From NCBI GenBank assembly GCA_934045905.1, contig OW203766.1, positions 27,150,309-27,214,308 on the forward strand: a stretch of 64,000 nt of DNA, given 5' to 3'. The translations under genes were made by a program, and so were the position numbers. Positions within the stretch are counted from its first letter, which is position 1. The number at the start of each line of letters is the position of its first letter. Positions 13,212 through 25,862 of the stretch are shown piece by piece. Below the pieces are notes generated by a model, which was not told the origin of the DNA, did not search any database, and worked only from the letters and a program-made list of their open reading frames with translations. The DNA is from Leuctra nigra (lineage: Eukaryota; Arthropoda; Insecta; Plecoptera; Leuctridae).

Positions 13212-16200
13212 TTGATCACGCCCCCTCTCTGGCTCGGTCGAGAATGCATGAATGAGCACGATATTCGGGAATAATTGCCACCGGGTCGAATTCGACGCGT
13301 TCCCTTTCATCTTTACGCCAACAGTTTTGCATTCGTTGCATTTATAGCTGCCGGTTGATTGGCGGGTCTAATGGGGACTACAAATGGTGGCAGATAATGG
13401 TAGCGGGATGTGGAATATTATGTTGGAGTCTTTTTGAGGATCATGGTCTTAATGTGGATTTTTATAATAATATAAGCATATTTAAATGCGTTTAATTAAT
13501 GACATCCACCTAAACTAACCAATAAATTATTTTAAAATGCTCACATTTTTATAATTAAATATAAAAGTGTACTAACGAGTAACTAATTTAAGTAACAAAA
13601 GTTGGTTTAAGAACTTAAGAATAAAATATATGTCGTTTAAGCTCCAAATAAGGCCAATCCAGCCAATCAGGGAGCTGGGAAAGTCGAATTAATCCGGGAA
13701 TTATATTTATTTTACGTTAGAAAAGTCGGCTTCTCCACAAACACAAAAGAAAGTACGAAATTTGGATGTCTTTGAAACTCGCATTTTTAATCTCAAGAAT
13801 CTATTGTTGCATAAACTAGATCATCAGAGCATTTACACACCCTTTTAATTTTTGTATTCTTATTTTTGCTGAGTATCGGAAAGATTTCAAAATCCCATCC
13901 CCCTCTAATCTTCCTCAACACTGCTAAATGAGTATGCAAATAAAAACGTACTAAAGAGTAGTTAATGAGTGACAGTAATGTGATGGCGATTTATCCACGC
14001 GTGTTGAGATTAAAGCCCAGCTGCGCCAGCAAAAGTGCCAACGCACTGCGTTTTACATGCGTCTTAATCACTCTTTCATACCGGGTTCTTTGTACACCCG
14101 AGCACGCACGAAAGAACCCGATCACTTCCGAGTAATTACGTCGCTATAGTCAAGCTGATCCGTGCGATTTCATTGTGACATTATTTAACATCGATTTGAT
14201 TATGTTTGTATGAAGTGTGAATGGAGTGATTAATGAAAGAGAGTGTTTTTAGTTTTTTGATTAGTTTCGATGAGGACTGTATGCATTTCTGATTCAAATA
14301 TGGTTTGTGTAGGAGAATAAAGAAGAAAGTTACACTTTCAAACAAAGGATGAGTAATTGTGTACTCAAACATAGTTTATTTGTTACTCGTTAATACAAAT
14401 ATTAGTCTCGTATAACTAAGTTTTGAAATATAAACTTTCATTGCTTCAGTTTGCTTCAGTTCCTCAATTGTTCAAATGTGAGTATAACGCTATTTTCTTA
14501 TATTATGAATATGAAAATAATTATTCACAAGCTATATCTTACCGAGTGAGCAAGAATTATTTTAAAATCATATTTGATAAAACTGTTGAAACAGATTTTC
14601 TGACAAATTTTAAAATATCGTTTTAAAATTGATTTGCACATAATAAATAAAAAAATAAAAAAAGTTCGGACCAGGGAATGAATGATCAGTAATTATTTCA
14701 ATTCACTGCATACATTTGATTAATTCAACTTCTATTGCATTCGTACTTGACTAGTATCGATTCTCCTCCAGCAAATCCACTCTGATTGTTGGAAGTGTTG
14801 TTCTGTTTTGCTGAAACATTCAGTGGATCGTTCTGGAATCTGTTGGGCACGACACGCGCGTATGTGAGCATAGAATCAATATTACATCATTTCCGCTTGA
14901 TCCCGCATTTCCCGTTTACGGACTTAGTTTTGTTTCAGCCTTACATGGCTCCATACAGCCTCCCAGCATGATAATAATAGCCAACTCTCGAGGTATGCTC
15001 ATTTCTAAATAATTGGTGGTACTATAAAGAAGAAATCGTAACGTGGACTAAAATATTACGTAAGTAGTTACTCTACGAATTCTTAACTGATGGATTTACA
15101 AAATTATTAATTTAAGAGTTGACATTTAAACATACCTCGTGCTGATTTTAAAACATCCCGATAAAGAAAACAGAAATATAATTCATTGATATTTTAAAAG
15201 TTACATGTTTCGAGTGAATTGTTATTAAAGGTGCATAATACCTACATTTTCTATTGTTAATCAATTTGAACCAAATCCGTACTAAACAATGTATTATTGG
15301 GCTTGAAGCTTTATATTACGTATCTTTTATCAATTGATCGACGTATTATTAAGTTTTCTATATATTCTGGTATTGTAACGTCTGCATTGCTCTGATCAAG
15401 TTCAGTTCTTGTCGACTGTTCAATGCAGACGTTTTATTTTGCTAACTCAATCAGTGTTAATTAATATAGACTTTGGTCCAATTAGTGCTAATAGCGAACT
15501 AATTTTATTTCAAAGATATACAGCACTCTTTTTAGTGTCCTTTTACGAGTTCAGCTTTTTATTAATCAACTTTAAATTGCAACTAATCGTTTAAATTTCA
15601 ATGGAAATTATTATGCGTAATAATTTTGTGTGAAAAAAATGTTTTTTCTTTAATGTAAGTCCATTGTTAAAACTAGTGCCTGCGGATTGTTTCAAGCCAA
15701 TTAATAAAATTGTATAATGCGATTAATTTGTCTTACAGACTTCTACTGCAAAAATGATAAGAAGGAAGATCCTGGAATTTGTTTTCAACCATGAAGTTAA
15801 AAAGAATACAAAAATCTTTACGTTCTGTTGAAATTTGAATTAAAACAACCCCCAAGAACTAGATGGGTGGTCCACCCCTCGCCAATTAACAGTACATGTG
15901 ATGAGTGATCCATGAGCTCCCCAATTAGTCGCAATTTTCTCTTCTTTGGCGGCTGAATCACTCGGGACCCAAGGGACCGGTGGTTTAACCCTGACGATCG
16001 CCACGCCCGATTGAAATCTTAGGCATCGACATCTGGCCCTATTTATTTAATCAATAATGTTGCATTAAATTCGGGATTAATATATAAGGTAAAGCTTATA
16101 AGTTTGAGATGCAATAGACAAAGAACATCCTCGGAAACCCTACAGGACTTGGACGGGCATGTACATGCCAATTCCCATTAGGGAATTCAGGGAACGACGA

Positions 16201-16454
16201 AAACGAATCGCGTTAATTAATTATTCAAACGTGCGACAAAGGATGATCGGTAAAGGGGAGGGGGGGACGGTTCCCACTTGTTAGCGGGGTAGGGGAGAAG
16301 GACTCAAGTGCAGATAAGGACAAAGGGAGAGGCCCTTATGTTCGCAAATAGTGTACACAATATGCATGATTGCGAAATAGGAGATTGACGTTTGCAATTT
16401 ATTATAGTCTGGTCTTAGAGGACGTTTTCTATTGAGATGTGTAGATGGGGGGGA
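13212..16454. other. No recognisable gene
   Basis: AT-rich. A 10-bp inverted repeat (CGGGTTCTTT / AAAGAACCCG) lies at 14082-14120. Short frames at 14423-14971 and 15409-15594 look like chance. Confidence 0.45.
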
Positions 16455-16465
16455 GGGGGGGGGGG
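16447..16465. repeat. Poly-G run (7 + 11 G)
   Basis: Two G runs broken by a single A. Capable of G-quadruplex formation. Confidence 0.9.
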
Positions 16466-18172
16466 TGTCGCCAACCCACTCTAATGTCAATAGCAATCAA
16501 AGAGTCAAAAATGTTTATTTTTGCCTGGGTTGAATTTTGTGAAAGATGGGAATATATCTTCTGCCACGCGAGATTTTCGAGAAGTGGATTTGAAAAGATT
16601 TGATGGAATTACAGCTACACGTGCATAATTTTTGCACTATCTTCTTCAAATTTATAGCTTTGATTTAATTAAACTCTTCTTAGGTAATTTGACTATATTA
16701 TGAGCCAGTTTACGTTTGTTTGTATACATACAATTTCCTCACTAAGTATTCCTGAAAGCCATACTAATTTTCCCACAAATCGATTAGTCGCTTTATTTTT
16801 ATAGAGTTTCTGGTTCGTATATCTCTTTTTTTAGGCTATAGATATGAACATTTGTCAGAAATTACATTTTATTTTACATTTTGAGATTTGATTTAAAACT
16901 AAAAATATCCGTAGAAAAAAAACACACTTTATGAAGGCGTGTAGAAAAGAGGGTAATTAGTACATCATAAATCGCACAGAATCTTCTTACCAGGTAAAAG
17001 GAGAAAATATATAATAAAATAGAAAACTAATTATAATTATATTTAGAACTTATTCAGATTTTGAAAAAAGTTAATAACAACAATAAAACAAGTGTGTTCT
17101 GAAAGTTCTTGCGACTTGGAAGAATATTTTGTCGAGACAGCAGAAGTTCCCCACTGTACCCGATTAGCCCGTGAATCTTCCGCCTCCTGGCGGCAGAAAA
17201 TATGAACTAATTAGAAACGGAACCCCGGTGGCTTAATTAGCGAAGGCGGTTAAAAATTCTAGAAACTTTTTTACGTTCTGCAGGGAAAAAGTGTTAGCAC
17301 GCAAAAGATATTCAAAGTTATATATTCTTAAAAACGATAAAAACCGGAGATTGGATTTCATAAAAATGACAGATTAAGTCAATGAACTTAAAAAAGGCGC
17401 TTTTATAAAATGAAAAATAATCACTTTTTTCCTGCAGATCTTAGCTAATGACTAGCTGGCTTTTAACGTCTCGCATCTTTGTTTCAAAAGCTTCGATGGC
17501 GTTTCTTCATAGAAATCAGATTGATTTGCATGAAAATGACATTAATTTGCAAGAATTACTGGCGTTCTTGCATTCAGCGATGTGTTACAAGACTTTGTTG
17601 GTGAATAACTGTGAAATATCGCTTCTTTTATCGACAAATAGTTCCATACCAGGAATCTTTGAATTATGTTTTAAAATTATCAGAAACTGTAAGTTTATTA
17701 ATTTTGTCAGACCAACAACAGCAACGTTTTGTTGAGCAATATTTTAAAATCGAATTAAATTATGATTTTTATGATTTTTTTTATTTTCTATTATACTGGT
17801 GTTATGCATGACAAGAATACATAAAAAATCAATATAACTTTTAAGGAAAACTATCGCCAAAGAGACAAAAAGATCTGCTTAAACGAAAATAAGTGGAATG
17901 ATGTATCAATTCTCGACATATTTTTCCGTCTGCTTCAATTAAATTTGGTATGTGCCTTCGAACTCCATGTGTTAAAGTCAACACATAATAACATTTCCCA
18001 ACTCAAGTCACTGAAAATAAAACCAAGACTCTTGAAATACCTGCAATCTCCTCATAAACATAATCTCAACCTGTCATTGACCAAACCTCATCAAAGCTGA
18101 TTCTAAATGAACTCCGAATTAAGCTATTAAAAAGAGCAATAAAACCTACAAAAGTTCAAGTCATTTGATGGT
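16466..18172. other. No recognisable gene
   Basis: AT-rich. Overlapping plus-strand frames at 17448-17811 show no recognisable domain. Confidence 0.45.
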
Positions 18173-18548
18173 TTAAATAGAAAGTATATAGTCTAGTTCT
18201 CCTTTAATACTCATGAAATCCGCATCACCAAATACGGCAACCCGAGCTGTTGTCTTGAACTTTACAAGAAACCCCACTATAGTTAGAAATGTAATAATAA
18301 TCCAGGTAATAAAGTAATTGAATGATCTTCTTAGCGTTAACAGCAGCACAGATATACTGTCACGTTTATTATCCCATTTTGTCATCTTCCTAACCAATCT
18401 TTTCCACATACGTTTTATATACATTTTCCCCAGACGAGAGATAACCAAGTTTGCCACTGGCACGAATAATATAAATACATTCCCAGCCGAAAAAGACACA
18501 CCAATAAAACTAGTAACAAATTGAGTCGTTGCTTTGAAGACAGTTACT
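18173..18548 (-). CDS. Unrecognised hydrophobic reading frame, possible exon
   Basis: The minus-strand frame extends from an acceptor-like TTTTACTACCAG (about 18549) to a stop at 18173, about 125 codons. It shows a hydrophobic segment around SAGNVFILFVPVANLVI, a strongly basic stretch (KRMWKRLVRKMTKW), a second hydrophobic segment (FITWIIITFLTIVGFL) and a polar end. Two membrane spans separated by a basic loop is more structure than expected by chance in AT-rich DNA. I do not recognise the family, and no neighbouring exon is evident. It may be one exon of an unidentified membrane protein or a relic. Confidence 0.25.
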
Positions 18549-20279
18549 GGTAGTAAAATCTAGCTGTGCGGAGTAATCGTAGCTTGATCTTTACTTATAT
18601 GCATATGACCAGATTTCAAACACAATCTGATTTCAAAACCGACGTTTTCGTTGATATTTCCATGCGCATGCTGTGTGAGGAGTGTTTACTCAAAGGTAAA
18701 CTGGATTTTAGAATGTTAAGTGTTGTAACTTGATAGGGAATGCACTGTTGCACTCTGCTTGATTTCTTGATTCAGTTTTATGCACATTTTGATATCTAGT
18801 TGTATGTGAGTTTGTTATGATTTAGACAACATAGCCATATGTACACCGGTTATAATAACAAATGGAATTTATTAGAAGGTGCAAAATTGTTAGTATGTTT
18901 TATTGCCTCTGAATTGAAATTTGTGACTAAAATATTTTTCTCGTTTTTCTTTAACAAGATGGGTAATGTAATAGTGCAGGGCACAGATACAAAAATATTT
19001 CAAATACATTTACTTATGAGAAAATGTGTTGACTTAAAATTCCATTCCATTCGGCGAGAAAAAGCAAATAAATCAGAATAACCTCTCTAATTTGCAAACA
19101 CTCTTTCTGTTTGGTTATGTACTGGCAAAAATCGCTAGATAATTTTCCTCTTTACCTACCTGGTTATTATTTACATTTCACGAAATTCATTTTAATTAAA
19201 ACCAAGAGTTGATAACATTCTTTGCTTCCCCAAAATTGTTCAATCAAAAAGCACGCTTCCAACATTAATTAATCATCAATTTTCCACAAATAGACCTGAA
19301 AAGTTACTGAAACTTGTGGTATAAATTAAAAGCATAATAATGTCGTCATTCTGTCACTGCTAATCCCCGCGTGTGCACGCCTGACAACTCTATCCACCCC
19401 CAACTTCGTGGCTTAACACTATATCTTCCAGGCTTATCCAGACGCAACGCGACTAAATATAGAATATAAAATCTTCAAGACTGGATCGAGTAGACAGTTA
19501 ATTTGTCTTGTCTTTTCTTGTAAACTTCGCGGCTTGGTGACAAACCGAACAGCTGGGAAAGATGAGTAAGAGTTTGCCACTTGCTCAGAAATGATGATGT
19601 GTGATGGAAAGGCCACATTACACTTGCAGACTCCAAGATAATTTACACGAACTGTGAGTATAATAAACAATTTTTTGAGTACATAAAATCGGCCTTTGTG
19701 AGGTTTTTTTTACTAGGTTCGAGGTCCGAGGACAAACTGTTGAATCAGACTCAGATAAAGTCTTGAGCAAATATTTTTAATTAATAAGTACGTAGTACAT
19801 GTTTTACCCGATATTCTGAAATATAATGAATTGTTTTCCCTCCGTATTTTTCAACTTATTTTATCTTGTTATTGTTTTCACATAGTGCCGTTTTAATTTC
19901 CCTAGCTGTCTCAATCTGAGCTTTGATACAAAAAATTTATCAAAATATTGTTTAGACTTTACAATATTTCTGTAGAGTCATAAGGATACCCTGAAGGATA
20001 TTTGTTCGATTCCCAACAAGGAATGTGTTTTTATACTCAGGCAGGTTCTAATTAGGTATAATTGATTTAAAAATACGACACACTCTTAATTTAATTTTCG
20101 AACTTTTGAAAACACACATTTTGATTTCAAATTGGTTGACGGAAAAATTATTTAAAAAGCAAAATATTTTATTGAAACCCCATCACCCTTCAAATTACTG
20201 GCTTTATAGTTTCTAGTTTGAAGGAATTTGAAGGGCGCAGGGAATCAATACAATTAGGTACCAATCATACTATAGTCTT
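18549..20279. other. No recognisable gene
   Basis: AT-rich. A B-box-like TTCGATTCCC near 20010 may be another tRNA relic but is too weak to call. Confidence 0.45.
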
Positions 20280-20420
20280 CAAACTAATGTAATAATAATA
20301 ATAGCGGGTTGTCTACAGCTCTAAGCCGGCCGTTTCCCGCACTCCAGACGCCACCTCTCTCTGTCCGTCCAGTCATCACCACCAATTCCTCTTCTTGACA
20401 TGTCCATACAAACTAATGTA
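20280..20420 (-). mobile_element. Short retroposon flanked by a 12-bp target-site duplication
   Basis: CAAACTAATGTA occurs at 20280-20291 and again at 20409-20420. The 117 bp between them is GC-richer than its surroundings and ends, on the minus strand, in an (ATT)n tail next to one duplication. Perfect direct repeats plus a simple-sequence 3' tail are the hallmarks of target-primed reverse transcription, so this is a 5'-truncated LINE or SINE copy. The source family was not identified. Confidence 0.8.
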
Positions 20421-22959
20421 TGGAGTTTTATTATCGGTTCATTTTCGAGAATATTGATTGATTTTTACTAATTTCCCACTCAAATATCCCCAAAAGCTCT
20501 AAATTCTAATTGAAAGTAAATCAAAATTACTATAAATTTTAGCTAAAAACTAACTTTTAATTAATCTGTGACTAGCATATATACTCAAATGATACAGTCT
20601 AAATCATTATTATTTTATTGCACCCAAATCGTTGGCTCTTATTTGACAATATCGTTAGCAGTTGATCTTCTATTTGTCTTGCATTTGCTAGTGTAACAAG
20701 GACTCTATGACAATGATGTGTGAAGCGTTGAGCCTCTAGACAGCCAACAGTTGACAGTTCTATTTGAAGACTTTAAATAATACTTAATAACAGTGGCAGT
20801 TGGACATAGCAAATAGCAGACAAGTTAGTTAACATAAATTAGAAGAATCTTGGAGTCGCTGGAATGCAGTAGAGAAGATAATTATTTTTAGTGTTTCGGT
20901 ATTAAATGTAGACATTATAGGCGTTTTATATAGCAAACTGTTCATCATTCAGTTTAAAATTATAGTGCACTATTTTTGGTTGAGAATTCCATTATTGAAA
21001 AGCAAGCAAATGAAAAACAGTTAAAAACCTCAGATAGATTGGTGCGGTTTTATAATGTATTTGTATTTTCAACGTTTTAGGTATATAATTTTTATTTGAT
21101 TGGAACAGTGAGATTTTGTGTAACTTATTTAGAAAACGAATACCTATGGGGTGAAGTGTGTTAGTATTTTGACTAGCCATGCAATTAAATATGTCTTTTT
21201 TGAACAGGTAACTAAATTGTTAAATGCTTACTAATTTTATAATTTGTGAAATATACAAGATTTTAATGTTTTCTTTTATTTGATGTGAATATTGCTGAAT
21301 TTGTAACTTTCGCTTTGACCTAAAAACACTTTCATCTGACTTGAACTTTGTTCGAATTTCGTTGAGATTTGAAACTAAAAGTCCTTCACTTTTAAACTTC
21401 ACACCTCCATTTTAAAACCATGAAAGTCTTCTGCGAATCCATCACAGCGCTTGATTTCTCTTTTACAAGGTGTGAAAACCGATCCACCACTCACACTTCA
21501 TCCAAACAGTATATTTCAATCTAGGCAAAACACACATTGCTATGGCTTTTGTACCTCCACATAAATCATTCCATTCCTGTAATAACTCAAGGGGGTCTTC
21601 TTGATCCCTCAACTTTATAACCTCAATTTTATTATTTCTTCAGCAGTTGGTATGTCTATTTCTAGTCGTCTTACATTGGAGATGTGTGGTTTTCCTGATG
21701 CCCTCTTCAACGAAATGATGAAATAAAATAATAAAATCTCAAACTTTTTTATTATTTATTTCTTACAAACATAATATATTTCTGTGTGCTGCAGGGGCCC
21801 CCAATTTGCCTGTTAGAAACATAAGCCGCGCTGTGCGTGGTTCTTCTTTTTTGACATGTGCATAAAAAGGAGTTGATAAAAAAAAACATCAGAGCCATGT
21901 GGTTAAATCTTGTGCATACTCATGATGAATACAGGAAGCTTTAAAAAATTTAATTGAAATGCACTTATTTTACGCTATACACATGTGAATCGTTGCCAAG
22001 TAAAACCAAAGATAAAATTTTATTATTGTAAAAAATAATGCGTTTATAAATTTAGAATTAACAAGCTATAATGGAGTGAAAACCACTACAAAGGAGTGAT
22101 TTTTACTAGACTCAATATCAAAGAAGCGGCGCGATTTCCACTTTTTGCAGCAATTTCCATTCCATTTAAAAAAAACATGAAAGTGTCTGACAATTTTGCC
22201 ACTAAATTACTTCAATCATAATTAATTTTTTTGTCACCATCAAAGTTAAGAATTCGCTTCAACTAAAAGTCCTCGCTAGATCAAAGAATTCACGAAACCG
22301 TAGATTAAAATGTGACAAAACCGTCTCTCTTTTTGTTCGAATTTAATTAGTAGCAGGTAATTACCACCAGAATGTGTTGAAGAACTGGAAGAAGTGACGA
22401 AAGAGCGATGAGTTGGGCGGCAGAGCAACTCTTTTTTATAAACAATGCTTCTTGTTTCTTGGATCTGTCTCTACATCAGAAACATTTGTCAACCATCCAT
22501 CATCCCAGCATCCAGCTGCTCCTCTCTCGCTCTCTCTCGCTCTCATCTGTCGGGATGTATTTTAGGATACGCCCAGGACCAGAGGAGTCATTCGGGAACT
22601 GTGATGATCTGTTTTCTGAAGTGTGGAATGGAAGATATGGTCGTCGAACTGGATCATTGCTGTGAGTCGTCAAGGCAACCCTTTGATGAATGAAAATAAC
22701 GGGAAACTGGCGTAATTGGGGGAAAGGCGGACTGTTAATTTATTGTCGATTGAAGAAACGTTGCCAGTTTCGTCATCGGATTTACCAAGTCATTCTCGTA
22801 TTAATGACGCACTCTTATAACACAAAGTCTGTGATGTTTACGGCAAGTTAATTGAAATTGCGAAAAGCAGACAAATGATGGGTGCTTCATGAAGAATGAT
22901 ACAAGTCCATGTGAAACAGTTAGAATATAAATGCGTATGAAAAGTTCAATGTGTTGAAG
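20421..22959. other. No recognisable gene
   Basis: AT-rich. The frames at 22408-22693 cross a CTCTCTCGCT low-complexity stretch and show no domain. Confidence 0.45.
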
Positions 22960-22982
22960 CCCCCCCCCCCCCCCCCCCCCCC
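22960..22982. repeat. Poly-C run (23 C)
   Basis: An uninterrupted 23-base C homopolymer, followed by TCC and a T run. Confidence 0.97.
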
Positions 22983-23529
22983 TCCTTTTTTAAAGAAATT
23001 GTATCGTTATTTTCTACACAACGAGAGAATATTTTGAAATTCCCATAATCCATCGACATAATATACATAATATATCTCAAATTCTTCCAAAATTGATGTG
23101 TTCCTGCACTGGTCAAATGGCAAAAATGGTGTTTATTTAACATTCCAATGCGCATACCTAAGTCTCAAGAGGTTTGCATGAGAATTGTATAAGATGATTG
23201 TACACGATAGAGTATTTAATTGTGTGAGTAATAAAAAAAGGGGCTACTATAGGACGTTTTTTTCTTAATTTCTGTGGAATGCTGCGGGCTTAACAAAAAA
23301 TTCAACACCATCGGTGGTATAATAATAAAACAACATAGGTAATTAAATCTATACTTCTACTATTAAAAACTTATTTTCTTACAAATATAATAAAATTTCA
23401 AGCTTAATAATTATAGTGTGAAATGCATTCTACGTAGCATTCCAGTTTTATCAAATGCACTAACACCACTAGGCTTTCAATTAGCATATTTCCAACATGT
23501 CCATCTAACAATGCATTTTCGTGACAATT
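22983..23529. other. No recognisable gene
   Basis: AT-rich interval before the GC-rich block. Confidence 0.45.
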
Positions 23530-24880
23530 TCGCGCAGCCCCGTCGGCCGCAACTGTCCCACAAGCCTCTTCCGAGTCTCCGAGATCACGTGACCGACCTC
23601 GTCGCATCAAGCTAGTCGCTTTCATTCGGTCTCCGCCGGCTTGTCGCGACGAACAATAGTCTGGACGAGGTCCTCGGGGAACGATCCCGGCCACATACCA
23701 CTTCCCCCCTGACAATGTGGTCCGGGACACACTCGACGCTCTGGACCAGGACGCGGGGGTGAAAAATGACGCTCGTACACTGCGCATTACGGTACTGCCA
23801 ACATCAACATTCAGGACATTCCGTGCTTTTCTTCCTTTCTTCACTTACCTACTCTCAACCTAACCATTAGATTAGATTATTATGGTTTAACGATGCGTCA
23901 ACGACGAGGTTATAATGCGCACATGGGGAGGGGTCGACCTAGCGGGCCCGATCCGGGGGAGTCCAGTGGTGGGAAGGCCATGCCGGAATGGGGACGGACC
24001 AGGGGGTGTGAGGATTCGGGCCTGGTAGAACCCGATTTCAGGGGGATCACCATCTTGAGGGGGAAGGCCGGCCCGAAGGGACAGCAAATTCAATTAGGTC
24101 ATGGATAGGTAGACCCTGGCAGCTCTTTGTCTGGGCCTCACCACTGACCTGTCCGTCATGGGTAGCTTTTACACATGAGCATATGCTCGCCGGCTTAGCT
24201 GCAGTGGATCATTGGCCAACACAAACCCCACCACCGCGCTAAGGTGGCAGCCGTCGGGGGGCAACCCAACCATTTTTCCACAAGACCGATGCACAAATGA
24301 CGCGAACGGACGACGGAGACGGATACGATACGATGTGAAACTTCATAACTACAAGAATGATCAGTTACAATTTTGGATTTCCGAAGGAGCGTTTTCAAAC
24401 TTCGTCTCCCGGTCAAACAAGAACTACGAATAATTTTAGGGGTCAATTGCTCGGTACCTCGAGGTTTAGTTAAAGATAAGTTTAAGATAATATAGAACCT
24501 CCTTAGTACATCCTGCGTTACGCACCACTCCGTATCCAGGAAGTGCGTCGGAGTACGCATGTACGCAGTGCGTGAGCCGCCACGTGGTCCGCGTTCACGC
24601 AATGCGCGGCGTGAAAAATGATTCGTAACTTTGTAATTCGATCCGGTCTGTGTTGCGCATAATGAGCGAGTCGTTTGCTAAATAACTCGGATCCTGTCTT
24701 TGGTCCGGACTTCATCAATAGTTAATCGCGAGGACGATCACGCGCTCATCGGTAACATTGTAACACGATACGGTGGCAGGGGTGGCCAAGGGGTGACACA
24801 ATCGTCGCAGATCACAGTGCAGCATCTTTCCTGCACGCATATTGAACGCGTTTCCAGGATATTTGGCAACTCATCTTTTA
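23530..24880. mobile_element. GC-rich block, probable decayed retroelement
   Basis: This island has many CpGs, a sharp shift from its AT-rich flanks. Both strands carry medium frames (minus 23404-23844; plus 23893-24108). One plus frame at about 23654-23870 reads like protein (PDNVVRDTLDALDQDAG) after an in-frame TAG. Around 24110-24270 the series GTCATGGGTAGC, CAGTGGATCATTGG, AACCCCACCACCGCG and AAGGTGGCAGCCGTCGGGG resembles the 3' region of insect-type non-LTR retrotransposons as I remember them. That is memory, not a search result. No intact reverse transcriptase is visible. Confidence 0.35.
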
Positions 24881-24921
24881 TTTATGTTTTTATTTATTGT
24901 TTATTTACTTTGTTAAAACTG

Positions 24922-25060
24922 TATTTATTTATTTATTTATTTATTTATTTTTGTATGTATGTATGTATTTATGTATTTATTTATTTATTTAAATATGTAT
25001 GTATGTATGTATGTATTTATTTATTTATTTATTTATCTATTTATTTATTTATTTATTTAT
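24922..25060. repeat. TTTA/TATG tetranucleotide microsatellite
   Basis: About 140 bp of TTTA units interrupted by GTAT/TATG units. It abuts the GC-rich block, a common position for a retroelement tail. Confidence 0.95.
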
Positions 25061-25600
25061 GGCAATCTTATCTGACGTCACAGCTGACCAAAATCTAACT
25101 GGGGGACAGCTGTGGGGCCTTTAGTAATTATGTAATAAGTAATAATACCTCTCTTAATTTAAATTTCTTATTTTATTTCATCGTTTCTGTCGTTTTTTTA
25201 AATCTTTTTCACAGCTGTATTTTAAATACGAATAAACTATAGAAAACTTGCCTGTCCCCCAGCAAATAAACAAGATTGAGGTCTGTTGCCTAGCAACCAG
25301 TGACTACTCATCCACTACATAGATGAGAATGAGATTTTAATGCAGTATCACTCCTACAGATCTTCTGATTGCTAGGAATATTGAAGGGTTACTACTCGGT
25401 ACAAGTATTGAACCGATATGTTATGAATGATATGTCTGTAATATTGATTCTGTATTTCTCTATGATTTCTTATTGTTTATTGAATTATTATGTAATTATT
25501 ATTATTATGTAATTGCTATGTGGTCTAGTCTGACATGTATAATAACAATAATTGTTTATTGTCAATAAAATGCTAAAACAAACAAACAAAACAAGTCACT
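25061..25600 (+). other. Possible 3' end of a retroelement or transcript
   Basis: The stretch ends with TTGTTTATTGTCAATAAA and then an (ACAA)n-like A-rich tract at about 25575-25595. This resembles a polyadenylation signal and tail-like repeat. It carries no coding frame I can support. Confidence 0.3.
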
Positions 25601-25769
25601 TTTATACAATTTTCTTATGAAAAGTGACGTTTAAATATTTATTTTAAAGGATTATATAAATTTTAGAATAAACCAATCAAAAGCATATTCTAAAAGCTTT
25701 CCAGATGGCACTATTATTTACTTAATTTTCTCCAAAAATTGACTTGGCTGAAAATGCTCAGTTTAGCAG

Positions 25770-25862
25770 CTATAGGCTATAATGCTGACGGATGAATGAT
25801 TATGGTGGCGAAGAATAGGAAAGATTGCCGGTGAAAAGGAGGCGGTCGTGGCCAATTAGACA
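25770..25862 (-). mobile_element. SINE fragment (body)
   Basis: GACGGATGAATGATTATGG and AAAAGGAGGCGGTCGTGGCC match the reversed body of the 37966-38243 SINE. The tRNA-like head is missing. Confidence 0.65.

Noticed and set aside
24922..25060. 132-codon Tyr/Leu/Ile frame at 24700-25098
   Set aside because: Its C-terminal half is translation of the TTTA microsatellite.
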